Source of the DNA: UBA7398 sp964567545
GTDB lineage: Bacteria; Actinomycetota; Actinomycetes; Nanopelagicales; Nanopelagicaceae
Length of the DNA: 12,686 nucleotides
Reading direction: 5' to 3'
Assembly: GCA_964567545.1 (NCBI GenBank)
Contig: CAZMNB010000031.1
Span: 1 to 12,686 of the forward strand
The translations under genes were made by a program, and so were the position numbers. Positions 1-6,067 of this stretch are shown piece by piece (positions within the stretch are counted from its first letter, which is position 1; each line of letters begins with the position of its first letter). Under the pieces are notes generated by a model. It did not search any database and was not told where the DNA came from. It saw only the letters and a list, made by a program, of their open reading frames with translations.

Positions 1-1
1 G

Positions 2-148
2 AAAGAAGCGGTGGTAACCCCAACTCCAACCCCAACATTGAGCAAGCCTTCGGTTATAACCATCACTATTACCTGCGTTAAAGGCAAAGTGACTAAAAAA
101 ATTACAGCAGTTAACCCTAAATGTCCTGCAGGTTATAAGAAGAAATAG
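2..148 (+). CDS. 3' end of a gene for a probably secreted protein with a Cys/Lys-rich C-terminal tail (partial)
   Basis: The frame is open from base 2 to a TAG at 146-148 and gives 48 residues; the gene begins outside the window. The visible protein has a Pro/Thr linker (VTPTPTPTLSKPS) and then a tail, ITCVKGKVTKKITAVNPK followed by CPAGYKKK, with two cysteines about 17 residues apart and many lysines. The linker-plus-tail layout suggests an exported protein whose C-terminal module may bind the cell envelope; that role is inference. The TCVK-plus-lysine motif recurs near the N-terminus of the large secreted protein at 4200-6037. The stop directly abuts the stop of the convergent mshD gene, with no space for a terminator. 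The function of the missing N-terminal part cannot be judged. Confidence 0.75.
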   Translation, partial: KEAVVTPTPTPTLSKPSVITITITCVKGKVTKKITAVNPKCPAGYKKK

Positions 149-1066
149 TTAATTATTAATTCGATATAAAACGTCACGACCCCACTCGGCAAAGCCGAGC
201 GCTTGATAAAGTTTTAGCGCACTTTCGTTTTGAGAATCTACATAAAGCATCGCAGAAAAAATTCCTTGATATCGCATATGTTGTAACCCTGCAGCAGTAA
301 TAGCGCTTCCATATCCACGACCGGAGAAATCTGGGTCAATACCCATAATGTAAATTTCGCCAATTGGATCATGAGCATGCGAATCTTCGTGATCTGAATG
401 CTTATGGGAATGGCCGCCATGAATCTTGGTCCAACAAAATGCCACCATTTTGCCATTTTCAGTTCCGACTAGAAAACCTTTTTCATCAAACCAATCTTCT
501 CTAATTCGAATATCTAAATCACGATTACGCCAACTAGATTGCTCTGGATGATCTATGAAAATGCGATTATTTAAGGCGATCCATTCATCGTTATCAATCC
601 CGTTGAGAAAATTACGAATTTCTAATTCACTCTCAATTTCGGTGATTGGATCATTTAGAGAACGACGCATTTGAATCACAGTGCGAACCCGTTTGAAACC
701 GTTATTTTCCGCCATTTTTTGAGCGCTTTGTGAGTCGCCATGTGACCATAATCGAAGTCGTTCGCCCGCTATTTTTGTAACTTCTTTTAAAAGCGCGCTG
801 CCTAACTTTTGATTCCGATGGTTAGGGTGAATTACCAATTCCGCGCTAGGTCCCTCAACTTCATCGGTAAGGTCGATATGGGCGTATCCGATTACCTTTT
901 CATCTTCTTCGATGATGATGTGCTGGTCCGCTTTATCGCCACCATGTCTTAGGTGTAATAAGACGTGTTCGGCAACTGGCGGAACGCCATCTTGCTTGGT
1001 TGCATCCGCGATTAGCGAAAGAACTTTTTCCTGAGTTGTGGTGCCTAAGTGCTCGAGTAATTTCAC
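149..1066 (-). CDS. mshD: Mycothiol synthase MshD (double GNAT acetyltransferase)
   Basis: MshD performs the last step of mycothiol synthesis, acetylating the cysteine amine of Cys-GlcN-Ins with acetyl-CoA in the cytoplasm. The 305-aa product has the family's usual length and two GNAT domains: roughly residues 1-135 (AELVIHPNHRNQKLGSALL) and 147-305 (GEIYIMGIDPDFSGRGYGSA, then LYVDSQNESALKLYQALGF). HPEQSSW and FCWTKIHG match MshD signature stretches I recall from the mycobacterial enzyme. The start is GTG at 1066, overlapping the TGA of the upstream glnR-like gene (GTGA), so translation is probably coupled. The glnR-mshD order is that of Mycobacterium tuberculosis Rv0818-Rv0819. Oddity: a His/Asp-rich insertion at residues 216-233 with seven histidines, in a loop that is much shorter in homologues I know. 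The 3' end abuts the preceding convergent gene. Confidence 0.93.
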   Translation of the reverse strand: MKLLEHLGTTTQEKVLSLIADATKQDGVPPVAEHVLLHLRHGGDKADQHIIIEEDEKVIGYAHIDLTDEVEGPSAELVIHPNHRNQKLGSALLKEVTKIAGERLRLWSHGDSQSAQKMAENNGFKRVRTVIQMRRSLNDPITEIESELEIRNFLNGIDNDEWIALNNRIFIDHPEQSSWRNRDLDIRIREDWFDEKGFLVGTENGKMVAFCWTKIHGGHSHKHSDHEDSHAHDPIGEIYIMGIDPDFSGRGYGSAITAAGLQHMRYQGIFSAMLYVDSQNESALKLYQALGFAEWGRDVLYRINN

Positions 1067-1773
1067 GAGTTCTGCTCAGAGAGCGAATTTTCCTTGCCAT
1101 TAATGGTAAATCGGTAACCGACATTTCTTACGGTGCCGATAATGGATTCATATTCTGGTCCAAGTTTTGACCGGAGTCTGCGAATATGTACATCTACGGT
1201 GCGAGTTCCGCCAAAATAGTCGTAACCCCAGATTTCTTGGAGCAATTGTGAGCGAGTGAATACCCGACCAGGATGTTGCGCTAAATATTTTAGGAGTTCA
1301 AACTCCTTATAAGTTAGATCTAACGAGTTCCCACGAATTTTTGCGGTGTAACTTCGCTCATCGATTACAACTTCACCGCTTCGAATTTCACCTGAAGTTG
1401 GATCGGCGGCGATACGCTTCGCTTCGATTTTTCCGATAGCAATTCGAATGCGCGCTTCAACTTCGGCAGGTCCGGCAGTATCGAGAATTACATCATCCAC
1501 GCCCCATTCAGCGCTCATTGCAGATAAGCCGCCCTCAGTTGCAATCACAATTACTGGACAACCAATTCCAGTAGAAGTTAATAAGTAAGTTAAAGCTTTA
1601 GCTGCTGGAAGTTCGCGACGTGCATCTAGAAATACGCAATCAACTTCGGGAACATCAACTAAAACTGAGCCTTCGGCTGGCAAAATCCGCACTTGATGTT
1701 GCAATAGTGCGATCGCAGGCAATACTTCGGCGCTGGCTCCCAGCGTATTTGTGAGGAGAAGGATGCGTGCCAT
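1063..1773 (-). CDS. glnR: GlnR-type OmpR-family orphan response regulator (nitrogen metabolism)
   Basis: The 236-aa protein has an atypical receiver (about residues 1-125) and an OmpR/PhoB winged-helix DNA-binding domain (about 145-230: LDLTYKEFELLKYLAQHPGR, TRTVDVHIRRLRSKLGPEYE, GTVRNVGYRF). In actinobacteria GlnR controls ammonium assimilation genes such as glnA, amtB and nirBD. D50 and R52 are present (FLDAR), but the acidic pair normally at positions 9-10 is replaced by N9-T10, so the phosphorylation pocket is incomplete, as in known GlnR proteins. I chose ATG 1773 because MARILLLTNTLGAS aligns with GlnR N-termini; a longer frame opening at 1833 would add 20 residues unlike the family. 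A TAATAT element at 1815-1820 (minus strand) could be the -10, giving a leader of about 35 bases; a TACTCT ten bases before the ATG is an alternative. No partner kinase is adjacent. The stop overlaps the mshD start. Confidence 0.9.
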   Translation of the reverse strand: MARILLLTNTLGASAEVLPAIALLQHQVRILPAEGSVLVDVPEVDCVFLDARRELPAAKALTYLLTSTGIGCPVIVIATEGGLSAMSAEWGVDDVILDTAGPAEVEARIRIAIGKIEAKRIAADPTSGEIRSGEVVIDERSYTAKIRGNSLDLTYKEFELLKYLAQHPGRVFTRSQLLQEIWGYDYFGGTRTVDVHIRRLRSKLGPEYESIIGTVRNVGYRFTINGKENSLSEQNS

Positions 1774-1845
1774 AAGAAGCCCAAGAGTACTCGGCGTAAA
1801 AGCAGCGCACCACCATATTAATTTCCCGCGCATTGGCCGCCGCCT

Positions 1846-1857
1846 TAGACTTCATTC
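1846..1857 (+). promoter_or_regulatory. Leaderless-type -10 element of the Fur-family gene
   Basis: TAGACT at 1846-1851 is followed by exactly six bases and then the ATG at 1858. This places transcription start at or next to the A of the ATG, so the mRNA would have no 5' leader and no ribosome binding site. I see no convincing -35. The same TANNNT-N6-start layout recurs at six other genes in the window. Confidence 0.6.
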
Positions 1858-2271
1858 ATGGCGCAACCGCATGAACTACGCGAGAAGGGGCTACGTTTAA
1901 CGCCACAACGTGAATTGGTATTAAACGCGGTTCGAGAATTAGGTCATGCTACGCCGGAAGATGTTGCGGCAAAGATTCATAAAACTCACCCTGGTATCAA
2001 TCTTTCCACGGTTTATCGAAATTTAGAGACGCTAGAAAATGTTGGCTTAGTACAACACACGCATTTGGGACACGGCGGCGCTACCTATCATGCAGCCGAA
2101 GAGTTAACCCATTTACATTTAGTTTGCGGAAAATGTGGATCGGTAGGAGATGCTCCAATTGAAGCTGCTGCTAATTTTGTAAACACACTCTCCGATGATT
2201 ATGGATTTAAAACAGATGTAACTCACTTTGCTATTTATGGAACTTGTGCGGATTGCGTAGCAAAAATATGA
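1858..2271 (+). CDS. Fur-family metal-dependent transcriptional repressor (Nur-like)
   Basis: This 137-aa protein has the Fur layout: an N-terminal winged helix (LRLTPQRELVLNAV at 12-25; recognition region INLSTVYRNLETLENVGLV at 47-65) and a C-terminal dimerisation and metal-binding domain. Cys90/Cys93 and Cys130/Cys133 form two CxxC pairs, the usual structural zinc site. His30, His67, His69, His85, His87 and His123 sit where Fur proteins bind regulatory metal. The sequence most resembles Streptomyces Nur, the nickel-responsive Fur homologue, including HLGHG-ATYH and the HFAI-G-C--C tail. However, one of the four nickel-site histidines I recall in Nur (about His86) appears to be Leu83 here, so Ni, Fe or Zn specificity is open. 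The ATG is supported by an exactly spaced TAGACT element. The TGA overlaps the ygfZ start (ATGA), indicating coupled translation. Confidence 0.88.
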   Translation: MAQPHELREKGLRLTPQRELVLNAVRELGHATPEDVAAKIHKTHPGINLSTVYRNLETLENVGLVQHTHLGHGGATYHAAEELTHLHLVCGKCGSVGDAPIEAAANFVNTLSDDYGFKTDVTHFAIYGTCADCVAKI

Positions 2272-3176
2272 GCGCAGTGTTAGTTGAAGATGGACCTGAT
2301 AAAGGGGCAGTATGGCATTTTGGCGAAGTTGCGCAAGAACAACGTGCGTTAGCGGCTGGAAATGCTTGGGCAGATTTATCGCATCGTGCGGTCGTAACTA
2401 TTTCTGGCGAAGATCGCTTAACTTGGTTGCATGCAATTACAACGCAGCACTTGGAAAAGTTGCAACCCGGTGAATGGAAAGAAGCGCTAATCCTTGATGC
2501 TAATGGACATGTGGAACAACAATTTTTCTTAGTTGATGATGGAACTACTGTTTTCTTACATTTAGATGCAACTTTTCTAGATTCACTTATAAAGTATTTA
2601 GAATCAATGAAATTTATGCTTCGAGTTGAAGTAAAAAATGTAAGTAAAGATTTTGCGGTATTGCGCGCACCAGGCAAAACCGATGCAATCGGTGGACCGT
2701 ATGCGTTGGTGCCACGTACCGAATTGGCCGAAACGATTGCTGCATTTAATTCTGCAAATACCCAGGTTGGAACTTGGGCGCTGGAAGCAGAACGGGTAGC
2801 AAACGGGCGAGTTCGAATTGGCTTTGATACCGACCATAAATCAATACCTAATGAACTTGGATTTTTAAACGGGGCAGTTCATATGGCTAAAGGCTGTTAT
2901 CGCGGTCAAGAAACGGTTGCGAAAGTATTTAATTTAGGGCACCCCCCTCGACGCTTAGTCTTGCTACACCTTGATGGCAGTGCGGTTTCAATTCCAGCGC
3001 AAGGCACTCCAGTATTAAACGACGGGAAAGAAGTTGGGTTTGTTGGAACGGTAGCCCGACATTTTGAATTAGGAACAATTGCGTTAGCAGTTATAAAACG
3101 AATGACCCCAGCCGATGCAGTGCTAACGGCAGCTGGAATTCCCGCAATGCAGGAAATTTTAGTTCCGATAGATTAA
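2268..3176 (+). CDS. ygfZ: YgfZ/GcvT-like folate-binding protein (iron-sulfur enzyme maintenance)
   Basis: YgfZ-family proteins bind tetrahydrofolate and help assemble or repair iron-sulfur enzymes such as MiaB. The 302-aa product carries the family hallmark KGCYRGQE around Cys210, followed by TVAKVFNLGHPPRRLV. The GcvT-like N-terminal fold is visible in WADLSHRAVVTISGEDRLTW and in LDANGHVEQQFFL. The start is ATG 2268, overlapping the TGA of the Fur-family gene (ATGA); the frame is open a further eight residues upstream to an ATG at 2244, but that start lies deep inside the regulator gene. A Fur/Nur-family gene next to ygfZ also occurs in Streptomyces as I recall it, which fits a metal/Fe-S theme. 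The stop overlaps the convergent DsrE-like gene by 4 bases. Confidence 0.9.
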   Translation: MSAVLVEDGPDKGAVWHFGEVAQEQRALAAGNAWADLSHRAVVTISGEDRLTWLHAITTQHLEKLQPGEWKEALILDANGHVEQQFFLVDDGTTVFLHLDATFLDSLIKYLESMKFMLRVEVKNVSKDFAVLRAPGKTDAIGGPYALVPRTELAETIAAFNSANTQVGTWALEAERVANGRVRIGFDTDHKSIPNELGFLNGAVHMAKGCYRGQETVAKVFNLGHPPRRLVLLHLDGSAVSIPAQGTPVLNDGKEVGFVGTVARHFELGTIALAVIKRMTPADAVLTAAGIPAMQEILVPID

Positions 3177-3550
3177 TAAACTATTACTTGGGTATTTGCT
3201 CCCATTATTTCTTCAACAAAAGTGGCAGAGCCCGCAATTCTAATTCCACTGATCTGATCGCCATCTTTAATATTTCTGCGGGTTGCGCATTGCGTGCAGA
3301 GCGTTACCGTGGCATTTAGAACTAGAGTTTCGAGAAGTTCGTGAAGCGGTGCTGCATGTTCCAGGACAAACTCTTCCGCTTTACCGGAAAGTGCAAACCA
3401 AGATGCTTCACCGGCTAACCAGAGCGACACTTCAATTCCAGATGCCAACGCAGTTGCGGCAACGTTAAAGGCTTGAGCGCATCGCTCTGGATCGTTCTTG
3501 CCAACGATTACCTTTACAACGAGCTTCTGGTACGGCGCTGCTGAATTCAT
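3173..3550 (-). CDS. DsrE/DsrF-like small sulfur-relay-type protein
   Basis: The 125-aa protein looks like a single DsrE/DsrF-like domain: VVKVIVGKNDPERCAQAFNVA near the N-terminus, IEVSLWLAGEASWF in the middle, a turn rich in leucine (LHELLETLVLNATVTLCTQC) and a GIRIAGSATFVEEIM end. Proteins of this fold carry persulfides in tRNA thiolation or sulfite reduction, or have unknown roles. C24, C85 and C88 are present; C85-x-x-C88 could be redox-active or bind metal, but no TusBCD or Dsr partner is nearby, so no pathway is assigned. ATG 3550 is preceded by TAGAGT seven bases upstream, suggesting a leaderless or nearly leaderless transcript. The divergent small gene starts only 25 bases away. Confidence 0.7.
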   Translation of the reverse strand: MNSAAPYQKLVVKVIVGKNDPERCAQAFNVAATALASGIEVSLWLAGEASWFALSGKAEEFVLEHAAPLHELLETLVLNATVTLCTQCATRRNIKDGDQISGIRIAGSATFVEEIMGANTQVIVY

Positions 3551-3557
3551 GTAAGAA

Positions 3558-3575
3558 ACTCTATAGGCTTAACGC
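3558..3575. promoter_or_regulatory. Back-to-back divergent -10 elements in a 25-bp intergenic space
   Basis: On the minus strand, TAGAGT (3558-3563) lies seven bases before ATG 3550. On the plus strand, TAGGCT (3564-3569) lies six bases before GTG 3576. The two hexamers touch end to end, so both promoters share one melting region and each -35 region must lie in the other gene's coding sequence. An overlapping TATAGG (3562-3567) is an alternative plus-strand -10. Confidence 0.5.
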
Positions 3576-3695
3576 GTGGAGTTCATTACTTCGATTGCCC
3601 TTGCAGTAGCAGCGCTCATTATTGGGTTATTTATGATTGGACAAGGGTTAAAGATTTTCCGAAAGTTGCGCAAAGAAGCGAAAGGTCAAGGTTAG
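3576..3695 (+). CDS. Small single-pass membrane protein (39 aa)
   Basis: GTG at 3576 opens a 39-codon frame ending in TAG at 3693-3695. The peptide begins MEFITSIALAVAALIIG (GTG read as Met) and continues LFMIGQGLKIFRKLRKEA, then KGQG. Residues about 4-23 form one hydrophobic membrane segment, and the tail is strongly basic, predicting a cytoplasmic C-terminus by the positive-inside rule. A well-placed TAGGCT-N6-GTG supports expression from a leaderless transcript. The stop is 3 bases before the start of the nitrobindin-like gene, so the two probably form an operon. I do not recognise a named family. Against it: it is short, and conservation cannot be checked here. Confidence 0.65.
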   Translation: MEFITSIALAVAALIIGLFMIGQGLKIFRKLRKEAKGQG

Positions 3696-3698
3696 TAA

Positions 3699-4199
3699 AT
3701 GGTTTTTACAATTCCAGAAGGGCTACATCCCGATTTAAATCCGCTCGCTTGGATGGTTGGCACTTGGCGCGGTAAGGGACATGGTGAATATCCTGGAATT
3801 GAACCGTTTCAATTCGCCCAGAAAGTTACCTTTGGCCACGATGGTCGGCCATTTCTCACCTACGCATCAACTTCTTGGATTATCGACGACAATAACGAAG
3901 TCATTCGTCCAGCTGCTTCAGAGACTGGTTATTGGCGAGTAAAACCTGACCACAAGTTAGAAGTAGTAATTTCACATAGCACTGGAATTACCGAAGGTTG
4001 GGTTGGGATTTTTGATGGACCTAAAATTCAATTAGCGATGGACCAAGGTTATTCCGCACCGACTGCAAAAATTGTTACTGCAGGTTCCAGACTTTATGGA
4101 TTAGTCGAAGGCGAATTGTTTTACGCATACGACATGGCAACAAATGGTCATCCGTTGCAAGCACATATTTGGTCAACTATGCCGAGATCTTCTGATTAA
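3699..4199 (+). CDS. Nitrobindin-like heme-binding beta-barrel protein (FABP-like, THAP4/DUF1794 family)
   Basis: The 166-aa protein has the nitrobindin family layout: LNPLAWMVGTWRGKGHGEYP near the N-terminus, with the GxWxGxGxG motif, beta-strand-rich sequence (YASTSWII, ETGYWRV, LEVVISHSTGITEGWVG), and a late histidine (H156 in LQAHIWSTM) where nitrobindins ligate heme iron. Characterised members (plant nitrobindin, human THAP4 domain, mycobacterial Rv2717c) form ten-stranded barrels that bind ferric heme and react with NO or peroxynitrite; whether this one holds heme is inferred from H156. It lies 3 bases behind the small membrane protein gene. AAGG about 7 bases before the ATG could serve as a weak ribosome binding site. 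Its stop abuts the stop of the convergent secreted-protein gene with no intervening base. Confidence 0.85.
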   Translation: MVFTIPEGLHPDLNPLAWMVGTWRGKGHGEYPGIEPFQFAQKVTFGHDGRPFLTYASTSWIIDDNNEVIRPAASETGYWRVKPDHKLEVVISHSTGITEGWVGIFDGPKIQLAMDQGYSAPTAKIVTAGSRLYGLVEGELFYAYDMATNGHPLQAHIWSTMPRSSD

Positions 4200-6037
4200 T
4201 TAACGACGGTAAATTCGCTTTCCAGTTGCACCAATCTCTACCGATAATGAGCCATCGCTATTTACTTGCAAAGTGACGCTCCCTCTAATTGAACCACCAG
4301 TAACTTTGTAACCGACCGCCCATGGAGCGGTTGAACCGGGAATTCGTGCTGGACTTCCAGCTGGTTCTTCATAGGAAATTTGCGCAAGTTGATAAGTTAC
4401 AGCACCCGACGCAGCGGTTAATTTGTCTGGCGCAACCTGTCCGGAACCTATAACCATTAAGAGTTGAGTGGCATCACCTTTTGGATCACTCCACCATCCC
4501 GTTGAGAAAATCCATTGCGAATTATCAACTTCATGTGGCGCGATTGCTAGATGTCCCCAAGAATAATCATTTTTACCTTCTACAAAACCACCACCAATTG
4601 GCGATGTTGCTTTTTCATATAATGAATTTTGATTTCCACCATAACCATTTGTACCGTCAATAAACCAATTGCCGGAAGCGGTGCCAACAACATCCCAGTC
4701 GATTTTGCCGACTCTAGGTGATGTAGTTTTTTGCATCCATTTTTCAATTCCGCTTCGAATCTCATCGCTAAAAAACGGTAAGAAATCGGCGGTATACGGT
4801 TTCCAAGTTTCTTGAGATAGGTAGGCTTGTGGATTAGCAAAACCGGATAGCCACTGGGTGCCATCAAAAACATTGAAATCCAACATGTTGTCGCGTTGCC
4901 GACCGAATTCATCGCCTGCTTTTACTTTTATACTTAACGAAATAGATCCTTTGGAAGCTAACTCACTCACATAATTTGCGAGTACGCCACTTGGCTTATT
5001 TAGTACCATGTATACCGAATAAAGATTGCAACCATGATTGATTACTACTCTGCTGGTATTTGGCGAGCCTAAACTTGAAAGTTCAGTAATCGTGCCATCT
5101 GCTGGCGCAGTTACGGGCACCCAATCAGATTCGGTCCGATTGGCGGGTGAAATAGCGAGAGAAGTTAAACCGAAATAGGCATGATCAATCGGAGTTACAT
5201 GGCCGCTCACCATCATTCCATAAGGAATAGATGCAGCCATTTTATCTAACGGTATTACTGGCTTTGTAAATTTAATTGAACTCGGTGCGCAACTTGGTTC
5301 CGTTGCGTTACTTCCACCTAATACTTGAGTAAGCGTTGGATACCAAGTTGGTCTCGTTTTGTATCCACCTGTTGGAGCGGTTGGAATATCGGCCGCAAGC
5401 GCGTAACGCACTTTTCCGCTCTTACAAACGCCAACTAAAAGTCCATTCCAACCTAGTTCACCTTCTTTACTACATGTTGCTCCAAGTTGTCCTAAGGCAA
5501 AAGTTGAACTTTGTTGCTGATTGTTATTGCTGTTGTTNNNNNNNNNNNNNNNNNNNNNNNNNNNNNNNNNNNNNNNNNNNNNNNNNNNNNNNNNNNNNNN
5601 NNNNNNNNNNNNNNNNNNNNNNNNNNNNNNNNNNNNNCAAGTTGTCCTAAGGCAAAAGTTGAACTTTGTTGCTGATTGTTATTGCTGTTGTTATTCCCGC
5701 CACCAGATGCAGAAGCAGAGGGTGTCGGCGTTGCACTTGGTGATGAGTAAGAAGTAGTCGTTGGTGATGGCGTAGGTGTTGGTGCTGCTACCGGAGTTGG
5801 TGATGGCGTAGGTGTTGGTGCTGCTACCGGAGTAATAACTAAGCCTTTATCCCAAATTAATTTCTTGCCGGATTTAACACAAGTGAATTTTTTCCCACCA
5901 GAAACCACGGTAAGGCCAGCTTTGGTACAAGGTCCACCTGCCTTCGGTGTTGCTGCATGCGATGCTCCTGCTAACGAGATTCCCAAAATAAGCGTAAGAA
6001 CTATGCTCAACCAACGCCGGCCAACTTGGGATTTCAT
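4200..6037 (-). CDS. Large secreted protein with PT-rich linker and degenerate M23-like (LysM/lysostaphin-fold) domain; interrupted by an assembly gap
   Basis: Read as given, two frames (6037 to the N run, and the frame ending at 4200) are separated by 100 N. The 55 bases on either side of the N run are identical; joining them once removes 155 bases and leaves one open 561-codon frame, so this is probably a single 560-aa protein. Collapsed numbering: signal peptide 1-28 (ASHA before ATPKAG); Cys/Lys module about 37-62 (FTCVKSGKKLIW); PT-rich linker 68-110; Asn/Gln stretch 115-124; second Cys module 134-157 (C137, C153); M23-like region about 228-340 (HVTPIDHAYFGL, VPVTAPADGTI, VVINHGCNLYSVYMVL, VKAGDEFG); and a long C-terminal region of unknown fold. 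Where active M23 enzymes carry HxHFEV, this has MLDFNV, so both metal-ligand histidines seem lost and catalysis is doubtful. A TAATCT-N6-ATG supports the start. Function unknown; cell-envelope binding is a guess. Confidence 0.8.
5483..5692. other. Scaffold gap of 100 N flanked by identical 55-bp ends
   Basis: N occupies 5538-5637. Bases 5483-5537 and 5638-5692 are identical over 55 bp, while the next base outward differs in context. An exact 55-bp shared end is what neighbouring contigs of a k=55 de Bruijn assembly would carry, so the gap is probably an artefact rather than a real duplication. Collapsing the copies keeps the minus-strand frame open across the joint (ALGQL followed by GATCSKEGELGW). 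Confidence 0.85.
5761..5832. repeat. Exact 36-bp tandem repeat, two copies, inside the secreted protein gene
   Basis: 5761-5796 and 5797-5832 are identical. On the minus strand each copy encodes twelve residues of the Pro/Thr/Ala linker, so the linker reads VAAPTPTPSPTP twice. The 36-bp length preserves frame. It is likely a slippage-prone, length-variable spacer. Confidence 0.9.
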
Positions 6038-6049
6038 ATCGGAAGATTA
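6038..6049 (-). promoter_or_regulatory. Leaderless-type -10 element of the secreted protein gene
   Basis: On the minus strand, TAATCT (6044-6049) is followed by six bases and the ATG at 6037. A TTCACT at 6067-6072 (minus strand) lies 17 bases upstream and loosely resembles a -35. It overlaps the start of the divergent asparaginase gene. Confidence 0.55.
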
Positions 6050-6051
6050 GT

Positions 6052-6058
6052 GAGGGAG
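6052..6058 (+). promoter_or_regulatory. Shine-Dalgarno site deciding the asparaginase start
   Basis: GAGGGAG at 6052-6058 sits nine bases before GTG 6068. It favours this GTG over the upstream GTG 6050 and TTG 6026, neither of which has a ribosome binding site or a spaced -10 element. Confidence 0.6.
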
Positions 6059-6067
6059 AATATAAAA

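Noticed and set aside
1774..1833. A 20-residue N-terminal extension of the GlnR-like protein from ATG 1833
   Set aside because: The extra residues (starting MRGKLIWWCAAF) have no counterpart in GlnR proteins, while the N-terminus from 1773 aligns well and a possible -10 lies within the extension.
2231..2677. Open frame antisense to ygfZ
   Set aside because: Its Ser/Cys/Lys-rich composition and full overlap with two coupled conserved genes mark it as a shadow.
5483..5692. A genuine direct repeat or insertion-element duplication around the N run
   Set aside because: A single collapsed copy restores the frame exactly, and flanks of this kind are expected from overlapping contig ends; no inverted repeats or transposase are present.
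5761..5832. The 36-bp repeats as a CRISPR fragment
   Set aside because: The copies are directly adjacent without spacers and encode an in-frame PT-rich linker.
6026..6067. Earlier TTG (6026) or GTG (6050) starts for the asparaginase
   Set aside because: They overlap or crowd the divergent secreted-protein gene, lack a ribosome binding site or spaced -10, and GTG 6068 has a good GAGGGAG.
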